A stretch of DNA of 40,320 nucleotides from JAVBPB01 sp031549965 (GTDB taxonomy: Bacteria; Bacillota; Clostridia; Lachnospirales; Lachnospiraceae), in the NCBI GenBank assembly GCA_031549965.1, contig JAVBPB010000056.1, positions 1 to 40,320 of the forward strand, in the 5' to 3' direction. Shown piece after piece: positions 7,958-16,454 of the stretch. A model generated the notes under the pieces. That model was given only the letters and a program-made list of their open reading frames with translations. It was not told the origin of the DNA and searched no databases. Made by a program: the position numbers and the translations under genes. How positions within the stretch are numbered: the stretch's first letter is position 1; every line of letters begins with the position of its first letter.

Positions 7958-8869
7958 TTAGTTCATACCTTCCAGATATTTTAAATACTGGATTATTCCT
8001 CCTACTTCCTGCCATGCTTCGCTTACATATCTTGGCAGTATTTCACCAATTTTTTTATTAAAAGAAAGTTCTTTTAGCATTACTTTTCCAGATTCTTTTT
8101 CTTTTCCTTTTATTACTTTTCCTTCAAAATGCAGATAAGCCTTAATATCATTAAAATCTTTTTCTAAAAAACTATAGAATCCATTATCATCTGCCTGACC
8201 TGACTTCCAGCCTAACACCTGTAGTCTTGAAAGTAACATACTAATTGACAATTCTTTATCTTTATATGTGGTAATAAAGCTACTGTCCTTTTCTTTTTGA
8301 GTAGGAATGTAAACTGTTCTTAAATATATCTGGGTAAATGGTTGGGTTATATTATAAAATTTCAATTGCCTATTCCATTTTTCTATCTCTTCTTTAGTAA
8401 TTTCTATCGGATGAACAATTCCAATTTTTGTATTATCTAATAAATCATATTTTTCATTATCACTATTTACATAAAATCCTTCTTTACGATAATGGAAGCA
8501 ATCAACTAATAAGTCTTCTAAATACACCCCCCATACTATGCTATTGGCAAATCTTCGCATTATGGGGTTTTCAATAAACTTTTTTTCGAAATCTGATTTA
8601 TTGAAATAATTTCCAACTGAAAAATCATATTCCAAATGATTTAGCTGGTTGGTATAGATTTGTTTAATCATTTTCTTAATATCAGATACTTCTCTTCTTG
8701 TTTCAACATCCTGAATGGTTTTAACTATTTTTCCATCCTCGTTTGTTATATCTAAATCTAAATTTATATCTATAGATAATAAGTATCTACCTATCTTTTT
8801 TTGTCCGTTAACATCAAACCCAAGTGCTGGAATGTTAAAAACATCATCTATGTGCCCTGTATTATTCAT
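7958..8869 (-). CDS. DUF4132 (MolR-like) C-terminal domain protein, short form
   Basis: The 303-residue protein matches the C-terminal part of DUF4132/MolR-type proteins: PIMRRFANSIVWGVY, a YRKEGFYVN strand, the hallmark IGIVHPIEI, the pair W-x-RQLKFYNITQPFTQIYLRTVY, then an LGW segment and a final LPRYVSEAWQEV helix. Full-length family members usually exceed 800-1000 residues, with this region last. Here it has its own strong AGGAGG ribosome binding site 8 nt before ATG and an intergenic upstream region, so it looks like a free-standing gene and not a fresh break. The function of the family is not established. It is convergent with the EcsC gene and downstream of the rplT terminator. Confidence 0.75.
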   Translation of the reverse strand: MNNTGHIDDVFNIPALGFDVNGQKKIGRYLLSIDINLDLDITNEDGKIVKTIQDVETRREVSDIKKMIKQIYTNQLNHLEYDFSVGNYFNKSDFEKKFIENPIMRRFANSIVWGVYLEDLLVDCFHYRKEGFYVNSDNEKYDLLDNTKIGIVHPIEITKEEIEKWNRQLKFYNITQPFTQIYLRTVYIPTQKEKDSSFITTYKDKELSISMLLSRLQVLGWKSGQADDNGFYSFLEKDFNDIKAYLHFEGKVIKGKEKESGKVMLKELSFNKKIGEILPRYVSEAWQEVGGIIQYLKYLEGMN

Positions 8870-8930
8870 ATTATTACCTCCTGTGACACATCCGCTAGAA
8901 TCTTTAAGCTTTTAATGCTTTATCATATAA

Positions 8931-8962
8931 TAAAACCCTTGAAAAATAAATTCTCAAGGGAT
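8931..8962 (-). terminator. Terminator of the infC-rpmI-rplT operon
   Basis: The stem CCCTTGA/TCAAGGG (8936-8942 with 8954-8960) is followed on the minus strand by TTTTATT. It begins 6 nt after the rplT stop codon. Confidence 0.85.
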
Positions 8963-8967
8963 ATATA

Positions 8968-9324
8968 CTATGCTAATTTTTTCTTAGCAAGCTCTGCTAA
9001 TGCTTTAAATCCTTCAGCATCGTTAATAGCCATTTCGGATAACATCTTTCTATTCATTTCAACTTCTGCTAATTTAAGACCATGCATAAATTTGCTATAT
9101 GATAAACCATTCATTCTTGCAGCAGCGTTAATTCTGGCAATCCATAATTGTCTGAATTGTCTTTTTCTTTCTTTTCTGCCTGCATATGAAGTTGTTAATG
9201 CTCTCATAACTGATTGTTTTGCTACTCTATATTGTTTTGATCTAGCTCCTCTGTAACCTTTTGCTAGCTTTAATACTCTGTTGTGTTTTTTCTTAGCGTT
9301 TAAGCCACCTTTAACTCTTGCCAT
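8968..9324 (-). CDS. rplT: 50S ribosomal protein L20
   Basis: The 118-residue basic protein has the standard L20 length and start (MARVKGG), followed by KGYRGARSKQYRVAKQSVMRA and the conserved RKRQFRQLWIARINAA-type helix. It binds 23S rRNA early in 50S assembly and, in Firmicutes, also represses its own operon by binding the leader. GGAGG precedes ATG. It is the last gene of infC-rpmI-rplT and lies 24 nt after rpmI. Confidence 0.98.
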   Translation of the reverse strand: MARVKGGLNAKKKHNRVLKLAKGYRGARSKQYRVAKQSVMRALTTSYAGRKERKRQFRQLWIARINAAARMNGLSYSKFMHGLKLAEVEMNRKMLSEMAINDAEGFKALAELAKKKLA

Positions 9325-9348
9325 TGGTATTTCCCTCCTTGTTGTATT

Positions 9349-9546
9349 CTATAAGTATGGTAATATTTTTTTCATGTTTTTAATATTAGTTGCATCAGTC
9401 ATAACTGCTTTTCTAAGATTTCTTTTTCTTTTAGTTGATTTTTTAGTTAGTATATGACTTTTATATGCCTTCATTCTTTTAAGTTTACCTGTACCTGTTT
9501 TCTTAAAGCGTTTAGACGCTGCTTTGCTTGTTTTCATTTTTGGCAT
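9349..9546 (-). CDS. rpmI: 50S ribosomal protein L35
   Basis: The 65-residue, Lys/Arg-rich protein begins MPKMKTSKAASKRFKKTGTG, the L35 signature, and has normal family length. An AAGGAGG ribosome binding site precedes the ATG. It lies between infC and rplT in the conserved operon. Confidence 0.98.
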   Translation of the reverse strand: MPKMKTSKAASKRFKKTGTGKLKRMKAYKSHILTKKSTKRKRNLRKAVMTDATNIKNMKKILPYL

Positions 9547-9582
9547 GACATTTCCTCCTTATTTATGTGTATTAATTTATGT

Positions 9583-10089
9583 TTAACGTTTTTCGGATAA
9601 AAACATTATCATACTTTTTCCTTCTAATTTTGCTGCTTTTTCTATTACTGATATATCAGTTAACTGTTCTGCAAAACTATCCAAAATTTGCTTTCCAACT
9701 CCCATATGAGCCATTTCTCTACCTCTAAAGCGAAGTGAAACTTTTACTTTATCACCTTTTTCTAAGAACTTTCTTGCCATATTTACTTTAGTGTTAAGAT
9801 CGTTGGTATCAATATTAGGTGAAAGACGAACCTCTTTTACTTCAATAGTTTTTTGTTTTTTCTTAGCTTCTTTTTCTCTTCTTGCAATCTCATATCTATA
9901 CTTTCCATAGTCTATGATTTTACATACAGGTGGTTTAGCCGTAGGTGCTATCTTAACCAAGTCAAGATTAGCTTCTTTTGCAAGCTTCATTGCATCTTTT
10001 GCAGACATTACACCAAGTTGTTCGCCTTCTTCTCCTATTAAACGAACCTCTCTGTCTCTAATTTGCTCATTAATCATTAAATCGCTAAT
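9583..10089 (-). CDS. infC: Translation initiation factor IF-3, ATT start
   Basis: The mature frame is 168 residues: N-domain INEQIRDREVRLIGEEGEQLG with the conserved NLDLVKIAPTAKPPVCKIIDYGKY, then the C-domain with KEVRLSPNIDTNDL and RFRGREMAH. IF-3 binds the 30S subunit and monitors initiator tRNA and start-codon selection. I place the start at ATT (10089-10087), because GGAGG sits 9 nt upstream and the family starts here. An ATG farther upstream at 10119 would add ten residues (MCKFLWRCNT) that translate the ribosome binding site itself. The rare ATT start is the known feedback device, since IF-3 discriminates against it. An L20-type leader precedes the gene. Confidence 0.95.
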   Translation of the reverse strand: MSDLMINEQIRDREVRLIGEEGEQLGVMSAKDAMKLAKEANLDLVKIAPTAKPPVCKIIDYGKYRYEIARREKEAKKKQKTIEVKEVRLSPNIDTNDLNTKVNMARKFLEKGDKVKVSLRFRGREMAHMGVGKQILDSFAEQLTDISVIEKAAKLEGKSMIMFLSEKR

Positions 10090-10124
10090 AGTATTACACC
10101 TCCATAGGAATTTGCACATAGTGC

Positions 10125-10290
10125 CTATTTTTACAATAAAAAAAGTGAATAGTCAGACTATCCACTTTCAAGTTCGATAAAAAACATCATAATCTTAAAA
10201 TAATAACCATAGTCACTTATGCGTGCTTAACACGGTGTGCTTGGTGAGAGTGGATACTCTTCTTGTTGGCTGATTACATACAGCTTTTTA
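10125..10290 (-). promoter_or_regulatory. L20-type leader with intrinsic terminator ahead of infC
   Basis: The infC leader has a terminator stem AGTGGATAGTC/GACTATTCACT in the minus-strand sense (10144-10154 with 10156-10166), followed by seven U residues. An upstream segment on the minus strand, GAGTATCCACTCTC (10246-10259), is complementary to the terminator's 5' arm, so a competing antiterminator can form. The layout matches the L20 leader family of Firmicutes, where excess L20 promotes termination. Confidence 0.8.
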
Positions 10291-10319
10291 ATATTAACAC
10301 AAATTCTAATATATGTCAA
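10291..10319 (-). promoter_or_regulatory. infC operon promoter
   Basis: TTGACA (10319-10314) and TAATAT (10296-10291) on the minus strand are separated by 17 nt, directly ahead of the L20-type leader. Confidence 0.75.
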
Positions 10320-10337
10320 TATTTATTTTAAATAATT

Positions 10338-12293
10338 TTATGATTCCTGTACCTTTATTTCCTTAATCTCCTTAGTTCTGATTTCTCTGCAAATCTCATC
10401 TATAAAACTATCCAAAGATTTTTGTCCTTCATCTCCATTATATCTGCTTCTTACAGACACAAGCCCGTCTTCTTCTTCCTTTTGGCCAATAACCAACATA
10501 TAAGGAACCTTTTCTAATCTGGTTTCTCTTATTTTATATCCGATTTTTTCAGCTCTTTCATCAATATCACATTTAACACCATTATCCTTTAGTGCTTTAA
10601 CTACCTTATTTGCATATTCATGATATTTTTCAGATATAGGAAGAACCCTTACCTGCTCAGGGCATAACCATGTTGGGAAAAGTCCTGCATATTTTTCAAT
10701 TAACATGGCTAAAGTTCTTTCATAACAACCAATAGACGTTCTATGAATTATATATGGTCTTTTCTTTTCACCATTTTTGTCAATATAAGTCATATCAAAG
10801 TTTTCTGCAAGAGCAAAATCTAATTGAACAGTAATAATTGTATCTTCTTTTCCATGGACATTCTTAAATTGAATATCAAGCTTTGGTCCGTAAAATGCTG
10901 CTTCACCATCAGCCTCTGTAAATGGAAGTCCTAAATGGTTAAGTATTTCTCTCATTATATTTTGAGCCTTTTCCCATTCCTCTGCTGAACCAATATACTT
11001 CTCCTTATTATTTTCATCCCATTTTGAAAAACGATAAGTTACATCCTTATCAATTCCTAACGTTCTCATGCAGTAGTTAATAAGATCAACCACTCCCCTA
11101 ATTTCATCCTCCACCTGTTCTGGTGTAACAATTAAGTGACCTTCTGATATTGTAAACTGTCTTACACGAATAAGTCCATGCATTTCTCCTGAATCTTCAT
11201 TTCTAAATAGTGTAGATGTTTCGCCATAACGGCATGGTAAATCCCTATAACTTTTTTGACTTGCCTTATATATAAAATACTGGAATGGGCATGTCATAGG
11301 TCTAAGTGCAAACACCTCGTCATCCTTTTCCTCATCCCCAAGCACAAACATACCATCTCTATAATGCTGCCAATGCCCTGAAATTTTATATAAATCAGAT
11401 TTTGCCAAAAGAGGAGTCTTAGTAAGCAAATATCCTCTTTTTTCCTCTTCATCCTCAATCCATCTTTGAAGTGTCTGTACAATCCTTGCCCCTTTTGGCA
11501 TTAAAAGAGGAAGCCCCTGACCAATAACATCAACTGTTGTAAACAGTTCCATATCTCTGCCTAATTTATTATGATCCCTTTTCTTAACATCCTCAAGATA
11601 AGCCAAATATTCCTCCAGCTCAGCATTCTTAGTAAATGCAGTACCATAAACACGAGTAAGCATTTTATTTTTCTCACTGCCTCTCCAGTAAGCCCCCGAC
11701 GATGAAATCAACTTAAATGCCTTAACATTCTTAGTACTAATAAGATGAGGCCCTGCACAAAGATCCACAAATTCCCCTTGTCTATAAAATGAAATAACCG
11801 AATCCTCTGGCAAATCCTCTATAAGCTCAACCTTATAAGGCTCATCTTTTTCTTTCATAAAATTAATTGCTTCTTCTCTTGGCAAAGTAAATCTCTCTAA
11901 TTCACTGCCTTCTTTCACAATCTTCTTCATTTCTTTTTCAATATTATCTAAATCTTCTCTTGAAAAAGACTCTACATCAAAATCATAATAAAAACCTGTA
12001 TCTATAGAAGGCCCAATTGCAAGTTTAGCCTGAGGATACAATCTTTTAACTGCCTGTGCCAAAATATGAGAAGCAGTATGCCTAAAGGCTTTCTTTCCAT
12101 TCTCATCATTAAAGGTAAGTATACTTAAGTCACAATCCTCTGAAACAGTAGTTCTAAGGTCAACTACCTCGCCGTTTATTTCACCGGCACAGGCCATTCT
12201 GGCTAAGCCTTCGCTTATATCCTTGGCAATGTCTATTACCTGCATGGAATTTTCGTATTCTTTTATTGTTCCGTCTTTTAATTTTATTTTCAT
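10338..12293 (-). CDS. thrS: Threonyl-tRNA synthetase
   Basis: The 651-residue protein has full-length domain order: TGS domain (1-62), editing domain with HTASHILAQAVKRLYP (two metal-type His) near residue 72, class II catalytic core with RPMTCPFQYFIYK (zinc Cys), GETSTLFRNEDSGEMHGL and RVRQF, IHRTSIGCYERTLAML (motif 3), and the anticodon-binding C-domain with LPISEKYHEYA. It charges tRNA-Thr. AAAGGAG precedes ATG by 7 nt. The gene is preceded by a Thr T-box riboswitch, but 230 bp of a palindromic element lie between the T-box terminator and the start. There is no strong terminator after it, so some read-through into the infC operon is possible. Confidence 0.98.
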   Translation of the reverse strand: MKIKLKDGTIKEYENSMQVIDIAKDISEGLARMACAGEINGEVVDLRTTVSEDCDLSILTFNDENGKKAFRHTASHILAQAVKRLYPQAKLAIGPSIDTGFYYDFDVESFSREDLDNIEKEMKKIVKEGSELERFTLPREEAINFMKEKDEPYKVELIEDLPEDSVISFYRQGEFVDLCAGPHLISTKNVKAFKLISSSGAYWRGSEKNKMLTRVYGTAFTKNAELEEYLAYLEDVKKRDHNKLGRDMELFTTVDVIGQGLPLLMPKGARIVQTLQRWIEDEEEKRGYLLTKTPLLAKSDLYKISGHWQHYRDGMFVLGDEEKDDEVFALRPMTCPFQYFIYKASQKSYRDLPCRYGETSTLFRNEDSGEMHGLIRVRQFTISEGHLIVTPEQVEDEIRGVVDLINYCMRTLGIDKDVTYRFSKWDENNKEKYIGSAEEWEKAQNIMREILNHLGLPFTEADGEAAFYGPKLDIQFKNVHGKEDTIITVQLDFALAENFDMTYIDKNGEKKRPYIIHRTSIGCYERTLAMLIEKYAGLFPTWLCPEQVRVLPISEKYHEYANKVVKALKDNGVKCDIDERAEKIGYKIRETRLEKVPYMLVIGQKEEEDGLVSVRSRYNGDEGQKSLDSFIDEICREIRTKEIKEIKVQES

Positions 12294-12344
12294 TGTTGTT
12301 CTCCTTTCAATTTTGGGGGGATGGTTTTAATTGATGGTTTAACA

Positions 12345-12551
12345 GACGCTTTGCCTTTTGTCTTTGACCCTCTGATTCTTTAAATATATTCTTTGAAAAT
12401 GTCGACGGTCAAATATTCCAATGAGCCTACAAACATCATGAAAGCAAATCTTTCCTGATGTTTATAGTCTCATTTCCATAATCCGTAAGGCATTTTCAAA
12501 GAATATATTTAAAGAACCAGAGGGAGATTTAGGTTTTCGAGGCAAAGCGTC
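12345..12551. repeat. Palindromic element, copy A (in the thrS leader)
   Basis: The outer arms GACGCTTTGCCT (12345-12356) and AGGCAAAGCGTC (12540-12551) are perfect complements. CCCTCTG/CAGAGGG follow inward, then a perfect 26-bp stem (12376-12401 with 12491-12516). The 89-nt centre has its own hairpin with 25-nt arms paired at 22 positions (12420-12444 with 12450-12474) and loop CAAAT. The outer end, extended to 12554, matches copy B exactly over 15 nt. The core differs from the other copies. Confidence 0.85.
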
Positions 12552-12569
12552 ACTCCTTGATCTCAAAAT

Positions 12570-12840
12570 CAAAAAAATCCCTCATATCATTAAATGATAC
12601 AAGGGACGATTTATCGCGGTTCCACCCTAATTGTTTCTTTAAAATAAAGAAACCTCTTAGAATTTGTGTGCTACACAAATATGATTGTAACGTAATCAAC
12701 GGACTGGATTAGAGTCACTCAGAGGTAGTTTTCAAATGTTTCCTAAATAAGATATTCTCAGCACTTATATCTTTCTCTGTATTATTTCACATTTTACTCT
12801 TCTCTTCAATGTATTATCTGTATTGATATAATTTATATGT
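12570..12840 (-). promoter_or_regulatory. T-box riboswitch (Thr) of thrS
   Basis: The minus strand carries the T-box sequence AGGGTGGAACCGCG (12628-12615), the antiterminator partner CGTCCC, and a terminator hairpin GTATCAT/ATGATAT flanked by TCCCT and AGGGA with seven T residues after it (12578-12605). Upstream is a Stem I-like region with GCTGAGAATATC. Its specifier segment reads GAAAACTACCTCTGAG and contains the Thr codons ACT and ACC. Uncharged tRNA-Thr should stabilise the antiterminator. Confidence 0.92.
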
Positions 12841-12845
12841 TTTTT

Positions 12846-12875
12846 ATTATATCATTTTGGGTTTTTATTTGTCAA
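12846..12875 (-). promoter_or_regulatory. Promoter of the thrS T-box transcript
   Basis: TTGACA (12875-12870) and TATAAT (12851-12846) on the minus strand are separated by 18 nt, immediately upstream of the T-box Stem I. Confidence 0.8.
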
Positions 12876-12901
12876 CTGGAACTTTTTATATTTTAAAGGG
12901 T

Positions 12902-14092
12902 TTAAACAGTATAGTTGTCAAAGTAACCTTGGATAAAAACTATTGGAGTTCCTTTGTCTCCGCTTCCAGAGGTTAAGTCACATAAAGAACCTATAAGGTC
13001 TGTTAAACGTCTTGGGGTGGTTCCTTGAGATTCCATTGAACCTACTAAGTTGTCATCTTTTTGTTTAATATATTCTGAAATAGCTGCTTTTAATTCTTCA
13101 CCTTTTAGGTGTGAAAAATTGTTGTCTGCCAAATATTTTAGCTTTATTTCGTTAGGTTGTCCATTAAGACCGCTGGTAAATGCTGGAGATACTACCGGAT
13201 CAGCCAATTCCCATATTTTACCTATAGGATCTTTAAATGCACCGTCACCATAAACCATTACTTCTACATCTTTGTCTGTTTTTTCCTTGACCATTTTTTG
13301 AACTGAATTAACGAAATTTGTACAATCTCTTGGGAATAATTTTACGGTTTCTTCTGTAGCTTTATTGGAACCTAAAAGTCCAAATTCAGCATTAAATCCA
13401 CTTCCATTATAGCTTTCATTGCAGATATTGTCTAATCCATAGATACTCACTGCACCTGCTTCTTTTAATATTCTCTTTGTTCTAAATCTTGAGTGAATAT
13501 CACAAGTAAGTACGTTTTTTGTATAATTAAGGATTATTTTAGGATTGTTTGAAAATATAACTTCAACTTCAGCTCCCATTTCACGAATAAGATCTGTGTA
13601 ATATTTTACATAATCTACTCCTGTAAATGGATGAACATTTTCTCCAAACAGTTCCCTGTATTTAGCTTCAGTCAACACATCTGTCCAAGGATTAACTCCC
13701 TTTTCATCTAAATCATCAACAGTCACTAAATGATTACCTACTTCATCAGATGGATAACTAAGCATTAAATATATCTTTTTTGCACCCTTTGCAATGCCTT
13801 TCAAACATATAGCAAATCGGTTACGGCTTAGTATTGGGAATATCACGGCAAATTCACCTGTAGGAAACTTATCCCTAATATCCTTAGCAATAGCGTCAAT
13901 ACTTACATAATTTCCCTGTGCCCTTGCTACTACTGCTTCCGTAACAGCAATAATATCACGATTGCCTACGTTAAAGTTTTCTGCTTTTGCTGCTGATAAC
14001 ACAGTGTCTACTACAATTTCCACTAAATTGTCACCTTCTCTAATAATCGGTGCCCGAACTCCTCTTGAAATTGTTCCTACCATTCTTTCCAT
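12902..14092 (-). CDS. Coenzyme F420-0:gamma-glutamyl ligase-like domain protein
   Basis: The 396-residue protein matches the F420 ligase (CofE-like) family found in many Clostridia. It has an N-terminal IREGDNLVEIVVDTV with RDIIAVTEAVVARAQG, then a Ser/Gly-rich FPILSRNRFAICLKGIA, the segment VMVYGDGAFKDPIGKIWELADPVV, and the end TTPRRLTDLIGSLCDLTSGSGDKGTPIVFIQGY. CofE adds glutamates to F420-0 in archaea and actinobacteria. Most Clostridia do not make F420 and no other F420 genes are visible here, so the substrate is unknown. An ATP-grasp-free glutamyl or amide ligase role on another cofactor is possible. GGAGG lies 9 nt before ATG. It has its own promoter. Confidence 0.85.
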   Translation of the reverse strand: MERMVGTISRGVRAPIIREGDNLVEIVVDTVLSAAKAENFNVGNRDIIAVTEAVVARAQGNYVSIDAIAKDIRDKFPTGEFAVIFPILSRNRFAICLKGIAKGAKKIYLMLSYPSDEVGNHLVTVDDLDEKGVNPWTDVLTEAKYRELFGENVHPFTGVDYVKYYTDLIREMGAEVEVIFSNNPKIILNYTKNVLTCDIHSRFRTKRILKEAGAVSIYGLDNICNESYNGSGFNAEFGLLGSNKATEETVKLFPRDCTNFVNSVQKMVKEKTDKDVEVMVYGDGAFKDPIGKIWELADPVVSPAFTSGLNGQPNEIKLKYLADNNFSHLKGEELKAAISEYIKQKDDNLVGSMESQGTTPRRLTDLIGSLCDLTSGSGDKGTPIVFIQGYFDNYTV

Positions 14093-14161
14093 AATAATAA
14101 TCCTCCAATTTCGATTTCGACAAAACTGTCAAATGTGTGAGTTAATAATTTACCGTGGTAT

Positions 14162-14191
14162 ATTATAACATACTTTCCTAATTAAATTCAA
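14162..14191 (-). promoter_or_regulatory. Promoter of the F420-ligase-like gene
   Basis: TTGAAT (14191-14186), an 18-nt spacer, and TATAAT (14167-14162) with an extended TGT just upstream, on the minus strand. Confidence 0.7.
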
Positions 14192-14239
14192 TATTTTTTT
14201 GAGAATATTTAAATTCCAGCTTTGCCCAAAAGCATGAAT

Positions 14240-16246
14240 CTATTCTATAATAAAATGTTTTATTACTTCTTCAAGTTCAATTATGGTTTTATTTAACTCG
14301 GCTGACATTTCAGATAATTTTAAAGAAGATTTTTCTTGCTCTTTTACCGAAATATTAATTTCTTCATTATATTTTACACCTAATTGAGCTTGATTATCCA
14401 CAGTATTGATTACTTCAACAACATTTGTTATATCTGAATTAATGTCATTTGCATACTTGGATATTTCATCAGCCTTGCTTAAAGAGTCTTTCATAGCTTT
14501 TGCAATGTCTTCAAACTTATTAGTAGCCTTTTCAACTGTACCTTTTTGTTCACTTAATACCTCAACTGCTATATGTGTATTCTTTCCTATATTTACGATA
14601 GATTCTTTTATCTTTTCAACTAATTTTGCAATCTTAACTGTAGACTCTTCTGAATTACTGGCAAGATTTTTTACTTCTAGTGCTACTACTGCAAATCCAC
14701 GCCCCATTTCTCCAGCTCTTGCAGCTTCAATAGATGCATTAAGTGAGAGTAAATTAATCTGACCAGTAATATTAGTTATGGTTTCAATAATATTATCTAT
14801 TTCAATAATTTTACCATTTAAGTCTTCCACATCTACCCTTACCCTGTCAAATTCACTAATTACTAGATCCATTCCATTTGCCTGCTCATTAATTATGGTT
14901 TTACCATCTATAACAAGCTCATTGGTTTTTTTAGCTGTATCAACAGTTTGCCCTGCTCCTTCAATAATGGTTTTTGACATAAATTCTATAGATTTTGCAA
15001 CATTAGTGCCGGCTTTTGCTTCTGCTTGCTGGTGTGTTGTTATTTGGTTAAGATTTTCAATTGTACTGGATATTTCCGTAACACCTTTAGTTGATATTTC
15101 TGCAACCTGATCAAGCTTTTGTGCTGAGTCTGATAAGATAGAAGCTATAACTCTGCTCCTCCCAATAACCTCACGCAAATACTGGGTTACAGAATAAATT
15201 CCCTCAGAAAGTTTATTAAACTCAGCAATAGGCTTAGTATTAATTCTTCCGACAAGATTTCCCTTTTCAATTTCTTTAAGGCCTTCTAAAACAATGTTTA
15301 ATTGATTACTAACATTAGATTTTATTAATCTTGAAATTACTACTAATGAAATAATATATACTACTAATGTTACTAATATAAATTGAAATATAAGCTTCCA
15401 TGAATCACTAATCATTTTACTACGGGATATACTTCCAACTAACGCATATCCGTTAATTGATTTATAGTAAACATATGTATTGTTACCATTTATTTTTTTA
15501 TTAAGTGAACCTTTTTCCAAAACGTTAGTTATGCCATAAACCTCTTCTGCTGTTTTTCCTATATTTTCTTCAATATGGCTGCTTACAATGATGTTCGTAC
15601 TTAAATCCATTAAATCTAATTTTACGCCAGAATCAATATAAAAATTATTTAGGATATTTTTAATATCTATCTGGGCAAGTTTTTCTGATAGTCTTTCTGG
15701 TGATACACCGATTTGAATTACTCCTTTTTTATCAAGCCTTGCACAACCTATGTATTGAAATAAAACATTATCCACTCCCCTTGGGCTTGGTTCCTGAGCC
15801 AATACATAGGAAGGCTCTTCTAAAATTTTTAAAAATGGTTTTGTTTGATCTGAATCAGCAAAGTTAAAGTTATAATATGCTTCAACATTTCCCCACATTA
15901 ATACACCATTTTCATCAATTATATGTATTTCTTCCACATCTAAAGCTTTGCATAATTGATTAAGCTTGTCCATTGAATAAATTATTCCAGGATTTTGCTG
16001 TATAATATACGCAACTGTTCTTACCTTCACCAGATAGTCATTGCTTAAATCTTTTTTTAACTTTTCTAAATCTGCCTGATTATTAATTAATTCTTTTTCC
16101 ACATATTCTGACTGGGATTCAATTTTACTGGTTATTTCTTGTTCTCTTGTATTAGATTGAAAATAATAAAAAACAAAAAAGAAAATACAAATACTAATAG
16201 TAAATAATGAGATAATAGGTAATACAATTTTGTTCATTAATTTCAT
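14240..16246 (-). CDS. Methyl-accepting chemotaxis protein (extracellular sensor, HAMP, signalling domain)
   Basis: The 668-residue protein has TM1 (residues ~6-28), an extracellular sensor of ~255 residues probably of the Cache type, TM2 (~285-308, FQFILVTLVVYIISLVVI), a HAMP linker, and a long cytoplasmic coiled coil. The coiled-coil tip carries GQINLLSLNASIEAARAGE and GRGFAVVALEVKNLA (residues ~492-530), the CheA/CheW contact region. It relays ligand binding to the chemotaxis kinase; the ligand cannot be predicted. AAGGAG precedes the ATG. No che genes lie nearby, so it is an orphan receptor gene. The tip has SLNAS where LALNAA is usual, a mild variation. Confidence 0.93.
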   Translation of the reverse strand: MKLMNKIVLPIISLFTISICIFFFVFYYFQSNTREQEITSKIESQSEYVEKELINNQADLEKLKKDLSNDYLVKVRTVAYIIQQNPGIIYSMDKLNQLCKALDVEEIHIIDENGVLMWGNVEAYYNFNFADSDQTKPFLKILEEPSYVLAQEPSPRGVDNVLFQYIGCARLDKKGVIQIGVSPERLSEKLAQIDIKNILNNFYIDSGVKLDLMDLSTNIIVSSHIEENIGKTAEEVYGITNVLEKGSLNKKINGNNTYVYYKSINGYALVGSISRSKMISDSWKLIFQFILVTLVVYIISLVVISRLIKSNVSNQLNIVLEGLKEIEKGNLVGRINTKPIAEFNKLSEGIYSVTQYLREVIGRSRVIASILSDSAQKLDQVAEISTKGVTEISSTIENLNQITTHQQAEAKAGTNVAKSIEFMSKTIIEGAGQTVDTAKKTNELVIDGKTIINEQANGMDLVISEFDRVRVDVEDLNGKIIEIDNIIETITNITGQINLLSLNASIEAARAGEMGRGFAVVALEVKNLASNSEESTVKIAKLVEKIKESIVNIGKNTHIAVEVLSEQKGTVEKATNKFEDIAKAMKDSLSKADEISKYANDINSDITNVVEVINTVDNQAQLGVKYNEEINISVKEQEKSSLKLSEMSAELNKTIIELEEVIKHFIIE

Positions 16247-16454
16247 GTAAACTCTCCTTTAATTTTGTTTTTATATTTATTGTAAATAATTTAAAACTTT
16301 ATATCAACAAATTCATGCACTATAATTAATGCCCTAAATCATATGTATTGTATTCTATTACAGCTTTATCGTAATAAAATTCTTATTTTTTTTATAATAT
16401 CATAATCAATGATTTTTTGCAAGAAATAGTTAAAAATAACCAAAAAGATATGTA

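Noticed and set aside
8801..9256. A 151-residue plus-strand frame across rplT
   Set aside because: It is antisense to rplT and the DUF4132 start, with no ribosome binding site, and mirrors the codon pattern of the real genes.
10090..10119. An in-frame ATG that would lengthen IF-3 by ten residues
   Set aside because: It would translate across the GGAGG of infC; the family starts at the ATT and the ribosome binding site fits that codon.
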